Assembly: GCF_020686945.1 (NCBI RefSeq) | Contig: NZ_JAJEPR010000016.1 | Location: 16,293 to 80,292 of the forward strand | Reading direction: 5' to 3' | Source of the DNA: Limivivens faecihominis | GTDB taxonomy: Bacteria > Bacillota > Clostridia > Lachnospirales > Lachnospiraceae | Length of the DNA stretch: 64,000 nt | Shown here: piece by piece, positions 33,374-42,804 of the stretch | Numbering within the stretch: position 1 is the first letter of the stretch | Layout: each line of letters begins with the position of its first letter | Position numbers and translations under genes: made by a program | The notes under the pieces: model-generated | What the model was told of the DNA's origin: nothing | Database searches by the model: none | Seen by the model: the letters and a program-made list of their open reading frames with translations, nothing else

Positions 33374-34312
33374 ATGGCAAGACAGAACAAAAAGCCAGTG
33401 CCGAAGCAGAAGAGCTTCTGGAAACGTTGCGTGAAGTACCGTTCCCTGATCCTCATGTCTCTGCCGGGACTGATCGCAGTATTCATTTTCTCCTACATTC
33501 CCATGTACGGTATCCTGATTGCCTTTCAGGATTACAACCCCGTAGAAGGAATGTTTGGACACAACAACTGGGTGGGATTCAAATATTTCAAGCAGTTTTT
33601 ACAGAATCCCTATCTGTTCCGACTAATCCGAAATACATTGTTATTGGGTATTTATACATTGCTCTGGAGCTTCCCGGCCCCGATCATTTTTGCTCTTCTG
33701 ATGGATCAGCTGACCAACGCGAAGTTCAAAAAGACCGTGCAGTCCATTTCCTATCTGCCCTACTTCATTTCAACGGTGGTAATCGTAGGTCTGGTAAAAG
33801 ATTTCTGCAGCGTGGACGGTGTGATTAATGGAATCCGTGAGTTCTTCGGACTCAATGCGGTTTCCTTTATGACGGACCCGAAATATTTCCGGACGATCTT
33901 CATCGCCAGCAACATCTGGCAGGGACTTGGATGGGGAGCCATCGTTTATCTGGCAGCCCTCTCCGGTGTGGACCCTCAGCTTCATGAGGCAGCGACTCTG
34001 GACGGAGCCAACCGCTGGCAGCGTATCCGTTACGTCTCCTGGCCGGCCATCGTTCCGACCACAACCATCATGCTGATTCTGGAGAGCGGAAAAATCATCT
34101 CCTCTGACTTTACGAAGGTTCTGCTTCTTTATAATGAATCTACCTATGAGACGGCAGATATCATCGGAACCTACGTCTACAGAGAAGGTATTCTGGGCGG
34201 AAAATTCGAGTACACGACGGCCATCGGCCTTCTGACCTCACTCTTTTCCTTCATCCTTCTGATAACTGCAAACTTCCTGAGCAAAAAGATCAGCGAGAAC
34301 AGTCTGTGGTAA
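33374..34312 (+). CDS. Sugar ABC transporter permease (LplB type)
   Basis: 312 residues with six membrane spans and the inner-membrane-component loop EAATLDGANRWQRIRYVSWPAI that docks on the ATPase. N-terminal basic tail, first span at about 30-52 (LILMSLPGLIAVFIFSYIPMYG), then the typical ALLMDQLTNAKFKKTVQSISYLPYF. It works with the next permease and the binding protein at 35.3 kb. No ATPase gene lies in the operon, so it must share a multi-user ATPase of the MsmX/UgpC type encoded elsewhere. GGAGGGAGAG precedes the ATG. Confidence 0.92.
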   Translation: MARQNKKPVPKQKSFWKRCVKYRSLILMSLPGLIAVFIFSYIPMYGILIAFQDYNPVEGMFGHNNWVGFKYFKQFLQNPYLFRLIRNTLLLGIYTLLWSFPAPIIFALLMDQLTNAKFKKTVQSISYLPYFISTVVIVGLVKDFCSVDGVINGIREFFGLNAVSFMTDPKYFRTIFIASNIWQGLGWGAIVYLAALSGVDPQLHEAATLDGANRWQRIRYVSWPAIVPTTTIMLILESGKIISSDFTKVLLLYNESTYETADIIGTYVYREGILGGKFEYTTAIGLLTSLFSFILLITANFLSKKISENSLW

Positions 34313-34324
34313 GGAGGAAGAGCG

Positions 34325-35224
34325 ATGAATAAGAAAACCAAGATCAAATTAAGTTTAAGCGACCGGATCTTCAATGTGGTGAACATCTTTATCATGCTGG
34401 TCATCATGGCGGTCATGCTGGCTCCCATTATCCATGTGGTCTGCGTATCCTTTTCCCTGGGATCTGAGATCCAGAAGGGCGGCCTTTTCCTCTGGCCCCA
34501 CGGCTTTACGCTGGAAGGCTACAAGAAAGTGCTGCAGGACCATATGATCGTCCGTTCCTACATTAACACTGTGATTTACGCCTTTTCCCATACGGCTCTG
34601 GTAATCATCCTCACGGCTCTGACGGCCTACCCGCTGACCATCAAGGATTTCCCCTTGAGAAAAGGAATCACCATTTTCATCACCATCACAATGTTCTTCA
34701 GCGGCGGTGCAATCCCGACTTACCTTCTGATGAAGGAGCTGCATCTTATCAACAACCCGCTGGTTATGGTAGTTCCCTTCGTGGTGACAGCCTATAACCT
34801 GATTCTTTTCAGGACCTTCTTCGAGGGAATCGACCCCTGCATGAGAGAGTCCGCCCGGATCGACGGAGCAGGAGAGTTCCGTATCCTGATCCAGATCATT
34901 ATGCCGCTTTCCAAAGCGATCATCGCGGCAGTTTCCCTTTTCACGATCGTTGGAAAATGGAACGACTGGTATTCCGCTCTGATTTACTTAAACTCTGAGG
35001 CCTATTATCCGGTGCAGATGATCCTCAGAAAGATCCTGTTCAACTCTACGGTTTTTGCTCAGATGGACCCTTCCGTCATGCAGATGTTCCGTAACAGCAC
35101 GATCACCCCGGCAAACATTCAGATGGCGACCATCGTTGTCATCATGCTGCCCATCATGTGTATCTACCCCTTTATCCAGAAATATTTCGCCGCAGGCGTT
35201 ATGGTCGGAGGAGTAAAGGGCTGA
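34325..35224 (+). CDS. Sugar ABC transporter permease (YtcP type)
   Basis: 299 residues, six spans, with the docking loop ESARIDGAGEFRILIQIIMPLSK near 178-200. The C-terminus (FIQKYFAAGVMVGGVKG) is characteristic of the YtcP/CUT1 partner. It starts 12 bases after the first permease with AAGGAGG upstream. It forms the heterodimeric channel with the LplB-type subunit. Confidence 0.93.
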   Translation: MNKKTKIKLSLSDRIFNVVNIFIMLVIMAVMLAPIIHVVCVSFSLGSEIQKGGLFLWPHGFTLEGYKKVLQDHMIVRSYINTVIYAFSHTALVIILTALTAYPLTIKDFPLRKGITIFITITMFFSGGAIPTYLLMKELHLINNPLVMVVPFVVTAYNLILFRTFFEGIDPCMRESARIDGAGEFRILIQIIMPLSKAIIAAVSLFTIVGKWNDWYSALIYLNSEAYYPVQMILRKILFNSTVFAQMDPSVMQMFRNSTITPANIQMATIVVIMLPIMCIYPFIQKYFAAGVMVGGVKG

Positions 35225-35237
35225 TGAATAAAAAAAT

Positions 35238-35255
35238 GTTCAGGTGCGCCTGAAC
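35238..35255 (+). other. Hairpin before the binding-protein gene
   Basis: GTTCAGG-TGCG-CCTGAAC, seven perfect pairs without T-run, between the permease stop and the ribosome site. It may protect the binding-protein part of the message from decay. Confidence 0.55.
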
Positions 35256-35276
35256 CCATAAAAGGAGGAACCCAAT

Positions 35277-36881
35277 ATGAAGAGAAAAAACGTATCCAGA
35301 ATCACCGCGCTGGGACTGTGCGGAACCATGCTGCTGAGTGGCGCCGCAGGCCTTACCGCTCACGCTTCTGAAGAAGAGCCCCTTTCTTTCAAAGTGACTA
35401 CCGTATATTTCGGTGATCAGTCTCCGGAGAACACCAAGATTCAGGAAGAATGGATCAAACTCTGCGAGGAAAAACTGGGAAGAAAGCTTGACATTACCTT
35501 CGAGTACATTCACACCGGCGATTACACAGAGAAACTGCAGGTAATCAACGCAGGCGGCGATCTGCCTGACATTCTGACCTGCTACAGCACCAACAGCAAC
35601 GCAAAACTCATGGTAGATGAGTACGGTTCCAAGGGACTTTACCTCGATCTCGCCGAGCATCTGGATGATATGCCGAACTACAAGAGCTATCTGGACAAGG
35701 ACCCGCAGAGCCAGAGCACTCTGTTCACTCCGGAAGGAAACCTCTACGGTGCATACAACTTAAGCATCGTTCCGACTGGTTCCGCTCACGGCGCTTTCTC
35801 CACGATGATGGCTGTGAAAAACAGCGTGCTGAAAGATCTGGGCCTTGAGATCCCGACCACTCTGGATGAGGTTTATGATGTAGCCAAGGCAATCAAGGAT
35901 GCCGGCGTTTCCAAATATCCCATCGTTCAGCTGGAAGAGTGGCAGAACCCCGAGGATGTGGTATTCAACGCTTATCACACCGCTTCCAACCGTTACTATG
36001 ATGGAACCGAGTTCAAATATGGCCCGCTTTCCGATGATTACAAACAGGCTCTGCAGTATCTGAACAAGATTTACACCGAAGGACTGATCTCCCCGGATTA
36101 CTTTACTTACACTACTGATATGGGTAATGCCGATCTGGAATCCGGCACCGCCTGCATCCTGCCCTCTGCATGGGAAGGTTATCCCGGAGCCTGGGCTGAT
36201 GAGCGTCCGGACGACGAATGGGTAGCAGTACCGCTTCCGACCTCCGATGCTTATCCGGATGAGGCATGGCAGTTTGAGAGAGAGTTCACCAGCGAGTACG
36301 AGTTCAACCCGAGATACAGCATGGTAATCTCCGCTCAGTCTCCGATCGCTGACGAGCTCGTGAAATTTGTGGACGCTCAGTATGACGAGGATGTCATCAA
36401 CCTTCTGAACTGGGGAATCGAAGGCGAAACCTATGAAGAGAAAGATGGCAAGAAGAGCCTGATCGTTACCAAAGATCAGTATGCAGAGTATGGTATGCCT
36501 GTATCCGGTTCCATGCGTTCTGGCATCTTCCCGCAGCCGCAGGATATGGATCTCTGGAGAATCGAGATCTCTGAACCGGCTCCGATCTACTGGGATGGTG
36601 AGATCGTAACAGATAAACTGGTTGCTTTCTCCAGCAGCGTGATGAACGAGAGCAACACCGCCCCGAGAGACGGCCAGCCGAATCCCTCTATCTCCGCAGA
36701 TGAGTCCAGTGAATATGCAAATATCATGACTCCGGTAGAGACCTATGCGAAAGAGCAGAAGGTAAAATTCATCAAGGGCGACCGTTCCTTTGACGAGTGG
36801 GATTCCTACATCGAAGAGATCAACAAGATGGGCGATATCCAGGCAGCAATGGATATCTACAACAGCAAAATCAGCAAATAA
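35277..36881 (+). CDS. Extracellular sugar-binding protein (family 1)
   Basis: 534 residues. Signal peptide MKRKNVSRITALGLCGTMLL with a likely cleavage at AHA-SE; the Cys in LGLC does not sit in a good lipobox, so it may be released or held otherwise. The mature part is a large CUT1-type solute-binding protein (LplA-like) with DLPDILTCYS and GNLYGAYNLSIVPTG typical of oligosaccharide binders. It hands its ligand to the two upstream permeases. AAAGGAGG precedes the ATG. It is last in the operon, the reverse of the usual order seen at 51.7 kb. Confidence 0.92.
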   Translation: MKRKNVSRITALGLCGTMLLSGAAGLTAHASEEEPLSFKVTTVYFGDQSPENTKIQEEWIKLCEEKLGRKLDITFEYIHTGDYTEKLQVINAGGDLPDILTCYSTNSNAKLMVDEYGSKGLYLDLAEHLDDMPNYKSYLDKDPQSQSTLFTPEGNLYGAYNLSIVPTGSAHGAFSTMMAVKNSVLKDLGLEIPTTLDEVYDVAKAIKDAGVSKYPIVQLEEWQNPEDVVFNAYHTASNRYYDGTEFKYGPLSDDYKQALQYLNKIYTEGLISPDYFTYTTDMGNADLESGTACILPSAWEGYPGAWADERPDDEWVAVPLPTSDAYPDEAWQFEREFTSEYEFNPRYSMVISAQSPIADELVKFVDAQYDEDVINLLNWGIEGETYEEKDGKKSLIVTKDQYAEYGMPVSGSMRSGIFPQPQDMDLWRIEISEPAPIYWDGEIVTDKLVAFSSSVMNESNTAPRDGQPNPSISADESSEYANIMTPVETYAKEQKVKFIKGDRSFDEWDSYIEEINKMGDIQAAMDIYNSKISK

Positions 36882-36892
36882 TAAAGAGTAAA

Positions 36893-36926
36893 AAGACCGG
36901 GGCGGCGTGAAGCTGCTCCGGTTTTC
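36893..36926 (+). terminator. Terminator of sugar ABC operon 1
   Basis: ACCGGGGC pairs with GCTCCGGT (one bulge), followed by TTTTC. Confidence 0.7.
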
Positions 36927-36943
36927 TGCTATTCCCGCGAGCA

Positions 36944-37027
36944 ACGAGCCAAGTAGCCATGCTTGCATGGATATTTGGCGACTGCCGCGAGGGTTAAATA
37001 CCCCGCTGCTTGCAGCAGGGTATTTAA
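36944..37027. repeat. Intergenic palindromic repeat block D
   Basis: Two adjacent hairpins. The first has CCATGC-TT-GCATGG (36957-36970) inside GCCAA/TTGGC and CCCGCG/CGCGAGGG arms. The second is TTAAATACCC (36994-37003) pairing perfectly with GGGTATTTAA (37018-37027) around GCTGC-TT-GCAGC. The core CATGCTTGCATG also occurs at 22363-22374. Confidence 0.75.
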
Positions 37028-37043
37028 TTGAAAAGAAAACTCG

Positions 37044-37072
37044 TTGCCAGAAAAGAAAAAGGGGCGTATAGT
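37044..37072 (+). promoter_or_regulatory. Promoter of pepT
   Basis: TTGCCA (37044-37049), 17-base spacer, TATAGT (37067-37072). Confidence 0.65.
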
Positions 37073-37120
37073 GGTTATCAGCAAGGGCGGAAACGCCTTG
37101 AAGTAAAGGAGAATATAAAA

Positions 37121-38344
37121 ATGAGAGCTTACGAACGTCTGATTAAATATGCCATGGTTCCCACGGCCAGTAATGAAAATTCCGCAGCAGTTCCCACCAC
37201 CGAGTGCCAGTTCAACCTGGCTCATATCCTGGTAAACGAGCTGCAGGAGATGGGTGTAAAAAATGCCAGAGTCGATGACAAATGCTATGTTTATGCCAGC
37301 ATTCCCGCTACACCGGGCTGCGAGGACAGCAAAGTCCTGGGCTTTATTTCCCATATGGATACCGTGTCTGATTTCGCCGATCATATGGTGCAGCCCATCG
37401 TTCACGAAAACTATGATGGAAAGGATCTTCCCCTGGGAGAGAGCGGTCGTACCCTGGAGGTAGCCCTTTTCCCGCATCTGCCGTCCCTGAAAGGCCGTAC
37501 GCTGATCACCAGCGACGGAACCACGATCCTCGGAGCGGATGACAAGGCTGGTGTGGCAGCGATCATGTGTATGGCAGAGCGTCTGATGAAGGATGATATG
37601 CCTCACGGAAAGATCTGCATCGGTTTTACACCGGACGAGGAAGTGGGAGGCGGAGCCGATCATTTTGATGTGAAAGGCTTCGGCGCAGATTTCGCCTACA
37701 CCGTGGACGGCGGAGCCGAGAGCGAGATCGAGTACGAAAACTTCAATGCGGTGAGAGCCGATGTGGATTTCAAAGGCTTCAACATCCATCCGGGTTCAGC
37801 CAAGAACACGATGATTAACGCCGCTCTGGTAGCAATGGAATTCAACAATATGCTTCCGGCCGGGGAGACTCCGAGGGACACCGACGGTTACGAAGGTTTC
37901 TATCATCTGACCCGCATGAGCGGAAATGTGGAAAAAGCAAACCTCAACTATATTTTAAGAGACCATGACGCGGACAACATCGCCAGAAGACAGGAGATCA
38001 TGAAGGAGATCGCGAAAAAGCTCAATGAGAAATACGGAGCAGGTACCGTGAACCTGACCCTCAAAGAGGAGTACCGCAACATGGCTGAGAAGATCAGAGA
38101 GAACTTCCACCTGATCGAGAATGCGAAAAAAGCTGTCAAGAAATCCGGCGTGGAGCCTCAGGTGGTTCCGGTCCGGGGCGGCACCGACGGCGCGCGCTTA
38201 AGCTTTATGGGTCTGCCTTGCCCGAACCTCGGCACCGGCTCCTATGCCTGCCATGGTCCTTACGAGCACGCTACTGCAGAGGGCATGGACATCGTGGTAG
38301 ATACTCTGACTGAGCTGGTACGTCTTTACGGAGAGATGAAATAA
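37121..38344 (+). CDS. pepT: Peptidase T (tripeptide aminopeptidase)
   Basis: 407 residues from the ATG at 37121 (AAAGGAG upstream); an in-frame extension to 37028 runs into the promoter and is rejected. This cytosolic M20B enzyme removes N-terminal residues from tripeptides with two zinc ions. Motifs: SHMDTVSDF (zinc His and catalytic Asp), GADDKAGVAAIM (bridging Asp), TPDEEVGGGADHFD (catalytic Glu and zinc Glu), and the dimerisation domain with NIHPGSAKN. The final zinc ligand is in the CHGPYEHAT region. ybaK follows by two bases, so the two are co-transcribed. Confidence 0.95.
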   Translation: MRAYERLIKYAMVPTASNENSAAVPTTECQFNLAHILVNELQEMGVKNARVDDKCYVYASIPATPGCEDSKVLGFISHMDTVSDFADHMVQPIVHENYDGKDLPLGESGRTLEVALFPHLPSLKGRTLITSDGTTILGADDKAGVAAIMCMAERLMKDDMPHGKICIGFTPDEEVGGGADHFDVKGFGADFAYTVDGGAESEIEYENFNAVRADVDFKGFNIHPGSAKNTMINAALVAMEFNNMLPAGETPRDTDGYEGFYHLTRMSGNVEKANLNYILRDHDADNIARRQEIMKEIAKKLNEKYGAGTVNLTLKEEYRNMAEKIRENFHLIENAKKAVKKSGVEPQVVPVRGGTDGARLSFMGLPCPNLGTGSYACHGPYEHATAEGMDIVVDTLTELVRLYGEMK

Positions 38345-38346
38345 GA

Positions 38347-38832
38347 ATGGGAAAAGAAGTAAAAACAAACGCAATGCGGATCCTCGACCGGAATAAAGTT
38401 CCCTATGAGATCCTCAATTACGAATGTGATGAATTTATCGATGGTCTTCATACCGCACAGGCCACAGGGGCGCCGGTAGAGCAGTCTTTTAAAACGCTGG
38501 TGGCGAAAGGGAAGAGCGGTGGTTATTATGTCTTTGTGATCCCCATTGCGGAGGAAGTGGACTTAAAAGCCGCAGCAAGATCGGTAGGTGAAAAATCCGT
38601 GGAGATGATCCATGTGAAGGATATCACCGCCATCACCGGTTATGTCCGGGGCGGCTGCAGCCCTCTGGGCATGAAGAAACAGTTCCCGACCGTGATCCAT
38701 GAAAGTGCAGAAGCTTATCCGGAAATCTATGTCAGCGGAGGCCGGATCGGTACTTCCATCAAGGTAGAGCCCCAGGCGCTGGCCAAAGTTGCTCGGGCGA
38801 AGTTTGATGATATTATCCGGAAAGCAGAATAA
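38347..38832 (+). CDS. ybaK: Cys-tRNA(Pro)/Cys-tRNA deacylase YbaK
   Basis: 161 residues, full length for YbaK/EbsC. The enzyme hydrolyses cysteine wrongly charged on tRNA-Pro. Conserved features are the Lys in QSFKTLVAKG near residue 45, the GGYYVFVIP strand, VGEKSVEMI, and the loop YVRGGCSPLGMKKQFPTVI, where the GGxSPxG motif is family-typical. It starts two bases after pepT. No other reading is likely. Confidence 0.93.
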   Translation: MGKEVKTNAMRILDRNKVPYEILNYECDEFIDGLHTAQATGAPVEQSFKTLVAKGKSGGYYVFVIPIAEEVDLKAAARSVGEKSVEMIHVKDITAITGYVRGGCSPLGMKKQFPTVIHESAEAYPEIYVSGGRIGTSIKVEPQALAKVARAKFDDIIRKAE

Positions 38833-38892
38833 CAGGAAAACCGGACGCTCTGCTGCTTTCAGCGTGGCTTTGATTCTGAAGGGAGGACAGGA

Positions 38893-39903
38893 ATGATCTA
38901 CCATCAGGCGAAGGATCCGACCGCTTACCAGACGATTTTCTACCGCCAGATCGGTCTGAAGAAACAGGAAGAGGAGACGGGAAACAGCTGGAGAGACGAT
39001 GAAGGGGGATATATCTATACCTTTGGAACGATGGATACGATCCAGATGGGAATCGGAGAGTATACGGTTCCGGTGGATTTCCTTTCGGAGTTTCAATACG
39101 ATACGGAATATCTTCATGCAGGGATCATCTATGAAGGGATTACCTATTCACTGGTGGATAACCATATGAAGGAATTTGCCACACCTTCTGCGTTCCTGGC
39201 GATGGAACAGGCGGCAGGAGGCATCAACTGCTGGAAAAAAGGCCAGCATTTCAAAGGAGTGGAGATCTCCGTGGAACTGGGATATCTCCGGGAAACACTT
39301 CTTCCTTTCCTGGGTCTTTCCGCAGAGGCTTTGGATTTTCTGGAAAAAAACGTTCGTTATCTTCATTTACCGGAGGAACTGCAGGATCTGATCTTTCGGG
39401 CAGAGCAGCTTCTTCGGAAACAAGAAATGACGGAGAGCCTTTTAAAATCTCTTGCAGCAGAGTTTGTATCCCAGCTGGTGCGTCCGGAAATCCGTTCCGT
39501 TTTTGCGAATGGAGAGGCGATGCTCACCGGAAAGATCAAAGTAGGGAAAAAAGAGATCCGTATGAAGAAAGAGGATTTTCAGAAAATCATACAGGTTCAT
39601 GACCGGATACGGGATCATGCGGAAACCTTTGTGACGATCTATGCGCTGAGCCAGGAATTCAGTATCGGAGAACAGAAGCTGAAAGCAGGTTTTCAAAAGC
39701 TGTATCAGCAGACGATCTGGGATTATGCCAATCAGGTACGAATGAACCGTGCGGCAGTCCTTCTGAAGGATCCGGAAAAAAGCATTGCGGAGATATCAGC
39801 ACTCACCGGTTATCAGAGTCAGGCGGCTTTTCGGAAAATGTTCAAGAAATGGAGCGGGACGACTCCGGGAAGATTCCGGGCCTTTATCAGAGAAGAAAAC
39901 TGA
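38893..39903 (+). CDS. AraC family regulator beside the siderophore operon
   Basis: 336 residues. The N-terminal 200 residues show no clear cupin; the C-terminal 90 carry the two helix-turn-helix motifs (ALSQEFSIGEQKLKAGFQKLYQQTIWDYANQVRM, IAEISALTGYQSQAAFRKMFKKWSGTTPGRF). The layout resembles PchR/YbtA-like activators that bind a ferric siderophore and switch on its uptake genes. The gene faces the iron ABC operon convergently, which supports that role. GAAGGGAGGACAGGA precedes the ATG. Confidence 0.82.
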   Translation: MIYHQAKDPTAYQTIFYRQIGLKKQEEETGNSWRDDEGGYIYTFGTMDTIQMGIGEYTVPVDFLSEFQYDTEYLHAGIIYEGITYSLVDNHMKEFATPSAFLAMEQAAGGINCWKKGQHFKGVEISVELGYLRETLLPFLGLSAEALDFLEKNVRYLHLPEELQDLIFRAEQLLRKQEMTESLLKSLAAEFVSQLVRPEIRSVFANGEAMLTGKIKVGKKEIRMKKEDFQKIIQVHDRIRDHAETFVTIYALSQEFSIGEQKLKAGFQKLYQQTIWDYANQVRMNRAAVLLKDPEKSIAEISALTGYQSQAAFRKMFKKWSGTTPGRFRAFIREEN

Positions 39904-39910
39904 TACTTCA

Positions 39911-39962
39911 GGAGGCCGGAACTCATTGCTTTTTACAATGGGCTCCGGCCTCCAGTTTTTTA
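39911..39962 (+). terminator. Terminator after the AraC gene
   Basis: GGAGGCCGGA (39911-39920) pairs with TCCGGCCTCC (39944-39953), with CATTG/CAATG inside, then TTTTTT. The T-run overlaps the stop region of the convergent ATPase gene. Confidence 0.88.
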
Positions 39963-40766
39963 AGGCTGTATGGTTTTGTGATGACGTCCCTCGGGAATGA
40001 CAAGAGGTGTACGGGAGACCGGATCGGGAATGATCTGACAGTCCAGTCCGTAGATTTTTTTGATCAGACCGGGTGTGATGATCTTAAGAGGAGCACCCTG
40101 AGCCTCCAGTTGTCCCTGATACATGGCAAAAATATAGTTTGCATACCTGGCAGAAAGGTTGATATCATGAAGCACCATAAGGATCGTGGTGTTTCTTTTT
40201 TTATTCAGATCCGTGAGAAGATCCAGGATTTCCACCTGATAAGCAATATCCAGATAGGTGGTGGGTTCATCCAGCAGGAGAATATCGGTCTGCTGTGCGA
40301 GAGCCAGAGCGATCCAGACCCGTTGTCTCTGACCGCCGGAAAGCTCATCCACACTCCGGTCTGCCAGTTCTGTGATACCCATGAGTTCCAGCGCTTCTTC
40401 CACTGCGGCAAAATCCTCCGGACGCATACCGCCAAAGGCTCGCCGGTAGGGAAAACGCCCACGGGCGACCAGATCCGTTACCTTGATCCCTTCCGGAACA
40501 ACCGGAGACTGGGGAAGCAGTCCCAGAGTTTTGGCTACTTCTCTGGAAGGAAGAGAAGAAATACTTTTTCCATCCAGTGTAATCATACCGGACTCTGGTT
40601 TTAAAAGCCGGGCAAAGGTTTTGAGAAGCGTGGATTTTCCGCAGCCGTTGGCTCCCAGAATGACACTGATCTTCTTTTCAGGAAGCGTCAGTGAGACATC
40701 AGAGAGGATTTTCCGACCGTCATAACCGGCGGAAATTGTTTCAGCAGAAAGTATGGGATTGTTCAT
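39960..40766 (-). CDS. Iron-siderophore ABC transporter ATPase (FecE/FepC type)
   Basis: 268 residues. Walker A GANGCGKSTLLKTF near residue 34, Q-loop LLPQSPVVPEG, signature LSGGQRQRVWIALALAQ, Walker B DILLLDEPTTYLD and switch His in VLHDINLSARYA. The STLLKTFARLLKP and TTYLD forms are typical for ferric-siderophore, haem and B12 importers. It is the last gene of a four-gene operon; its ATG shares one base with the preceding stop. Confidence 0.93.
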   Translation of the reverse strand: MNNPILSAETISAGYDGRKILSDVSLTLPEKKISVILGANGCGKSTLLKTFARLLKPESGMITLDGKSISSLPSREVAKTLGLLPQSPVVPEGIKVTDLVARGRFPYRRAFGGMRPEDFAAVEEALELMGITELADRSVDELSGGQRQRVWIALALAQQTDILLLDEPTTYLDIAYQVEILDLLTDLNKKRNTTILMVLHDINLSARYANYIFAMYQGQLEAQGAPLKIITPGLIKKIYGLDCQIIPDPVSRTPLVIPEGRHHKTIQP

Positions 40767-41809
40767 CAGACATGTTCTCCTTTGTCATTCATTTGAAGCA
40801 GTAAAAATAACAGGTAAGGTGCTCCGAGGATGCCTGTGACCACACCTACGGGATAGCGGGAGGGGAGGGCGAACTGACCGATGAGGTCAGATGCCAGTAC
40901 CAGTGTGCTTCCGGTGAGAGCCGAGGTAAGCATGCCGTTTTTTCCGTTTCCGGAAAGTCTTGTGGCGATGGGGCCGGAAAGAAAGGCTACGGAAGCCACC
41001 GGACCGGTCACAGAAGTGGCAAAAGCTACCAGAAGGAGCGCCAGAAGGATCAGTGTCAGCCGGATCCTTCTGACGCTAACACCCAGAGTCACGGCATGGG
41101 CTTCTCCCAGCTGAAGCATGGAGAGCTGTCGGTTCAGGAGAAGGATCGCACCTCCTGCTCCGAAGACGACAAGCGCTAAGCGGGGGATATTTTCCAGCTT
41201 TACGCCGTTTAAGCTTCCGCTGAGCCAGCGGAGTGCGTTGGCCACATCGTACTCGGAGGCTTTCAGAAGCATCCACGAAATGACTGCGCTCAGAAAAGCC
41301 TGCATGCCAATACCTGTGAGGATCAGCCGGGCGTTGGAAAAACCGCCGCCCTGGGAGAGAAAGTAGATCAGGACAGAAACCAGAAGACCGGAGAAAACAG
41401 CCATCAGGGAGACCGTGCCTCCGTTAAGCTTTAACACCAGAATGCCGAAAACGGCAGCCACACTGGCACCGGAGGTGACACCAATAATGTCAGGACTGGC
41501 CAGGGGATTTCCAAGAAGCTGCTGCAAGGTATTTCCGGCCATGCCAAAGGCCAGACCACAGAGGATGGCAGTGAGCATCCGGGGAAGGCGGAGGGTTCTG
41601 ATCGTAAAAACAGCACCTTCCACGTCCTCACCGGAAAGCACCTTCAGTACGGTCTTCGGGGAGTAAATGGTGTTTCCATAGATCATCATGATGCAGGCAA
41701 GGGCAAAAGTGAGGAAAAGAAGCGTAAGAGCCGTAAAGACGTACCGGCGCTGGCGCTTCCGATAACCGACTGTTATCGTGGAAAGCTGATTTTTCGTTTG
41801 TTTTTTCAC
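40766..41809 (-). CDS. Iron-siderophore ABC transporter permease (FecCD, second)
   Basis: 347 residues and about ten membrane spans, typical of FecD/FepG. Family motifs: RLPRMLTAILCGLAFGMAGNTLQQLLGNPLASPDIIG near 90-126 and the ATPase-docking part ATSVTGPVASVAFLSGPIATRL near 265. It starts with a 4-base overlap (ATGA) on the first permease gene and forms the heterodimeric channel with it. Confidence 0.93.
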   Translation of the reverse strand: MKKQTKNQLSTITVGYRKRQRRYVFTALTLLFLTFALACIMMIYGNTIYSPKTVLKVLSGEDVEGAVFTIRTLRLPRMLTAILCGLAFGMAGNTLQQLLGNPLASPDIIGVTSGASVAAVFGILVLKLNGGTVSLMAVFSGLLVSVLIYFLSQGGGFSNARLILTGIGMQAFLSAVISWMLLKASEYDVANALRWLSGSLNGVKLENIPRLALVVFGAGGAILLLNRQLSMLQLGEAHAVTLGVSVRRIRLTLILLALLLVAFATSVTGPVASVAFLSGPIATRLSGNGKNGMLTSALTGSTLVLASDLIGQFALPSRYPVGVVTGILGAPYLLFLLLQMNDKGEHV

Positions 41810-42804
41810 AGAGAACTCACCTTCGCTTTCCGAATGATAAAAATAAATACCGGAGCACCGATCAGGGCAGTGACAATGCCGGATTCCAGTTCGCCTGGGC
41901 GGCCCAATATACGGCCAAGTACATCGGCAAACAGAAGAAGACAGGCTCCGCCAACGGCAGAGAGCGGCAGGATTTTTCGCATATCCGGGCCGAGGAGCAG
42001 CCGCATAAGATGAGGGATCATCAGTCCCACAAAGCCGATGGGGCCTGCCAGAGCCGTGGTGGATGCACAGAGAAGAACTCCCGCGAGGGCGCTTGAGGCA
42101 CGGATCAGAGGAACATTGAGTCCAAGTCCTGTGGCGGCATCGTCACCGAGCGCCAGAGCGTTCAGGGAAGGGGCCAGAAAAATGCTTAAGAAAAAACCAA
42201 TGACAAAACAGGGCAGAAGCAGACGGATGTCAGCCCAGTCTGCGCCGCTGATACTTCCTGTCTGCCAGAAACGGAACTGATCCATGACCTGGGTGCTGGG
42301 GAGCATAATGGTATTGACCAGAGACTGGAGCGCGGTGCTTGCGGCGGCACCGGCCAGAGCCAGCTTGATGGGAGTGGCTCCGCCGTGCCCGATGGAGGCA
42401 AGCCCGTAGACCAGAATAGCCGTGAGTGCGGCACCAGCAAAGGCGAGACCGATATACTGGATGCCTTTATTTATATGAAGAAACGCGATTCCGAACACAA
42501 CAAAAAGGGAAGCTCCCGTATTGACACCCAGAATGCTGGGATCAGCAATGGGATTTCGGGTGATGGCCTGCATGAGAGCGCCGGAGATACTCAAAGCGGC
42601 ACCTGCGAGAACACCAAAAACCGTACGCGGGATCCTTGCCTGGACCACATTGGCATCGAAACTGCTCTCGCCCAGATGAAAAAGACTCCGGATCACAGTC
42701 TGAAAGCCCACGGATTTTGCTCCGCAGGCTACAGAGGCCAGAACACAGAAGGCCAGGCAACTCAGACTGATGATACCGGTGAGAAAGAACCGGTGTTTTT
42801 TCAT
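41806..42804 (-). CDS. Iron-siderophore ABC transporter permease (FecCD, first)
   Basis: 332 residues, about ten spans. Motifs: RIPRTVFGVLAGAALSISGALMQAITRNPIADPSILG near 58-95, ALAGPIGFVGLMIPHLMR near 265-282. It overlaps the binding-protein gene upstream and the second permease downstream by four bases each, so all four products are translated in step. Confidence 0.93.
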   Translation of the reverse strand: MKKHRFFLTGIISLSCLAFCVLASVACGAKSVGFQTVIRSLFHLGESSFDANVVQARIPRTVFGVLAGAALSISGALMQAITRNPIADPSILGVNTGASLFVVFGIAFLHINKGIQYIGLAFAGAALTAILVYGLASIGHGGATPIKLALAGAAASTALQSLVNTIMLPSTQVMDQFRFWQTGSISGADWADIRLLLPCFVIGFFLSIFLAPSLNALALGDDAATGLGLNVPLIRASSALAGVLLCASTTALAGPIGFVGLMIPHLMRLLLGPDMRKILPLSAVGGACLLLFADVLGRILGRPGELESGIVTALIGAPVFIFIIRKAKVSSL

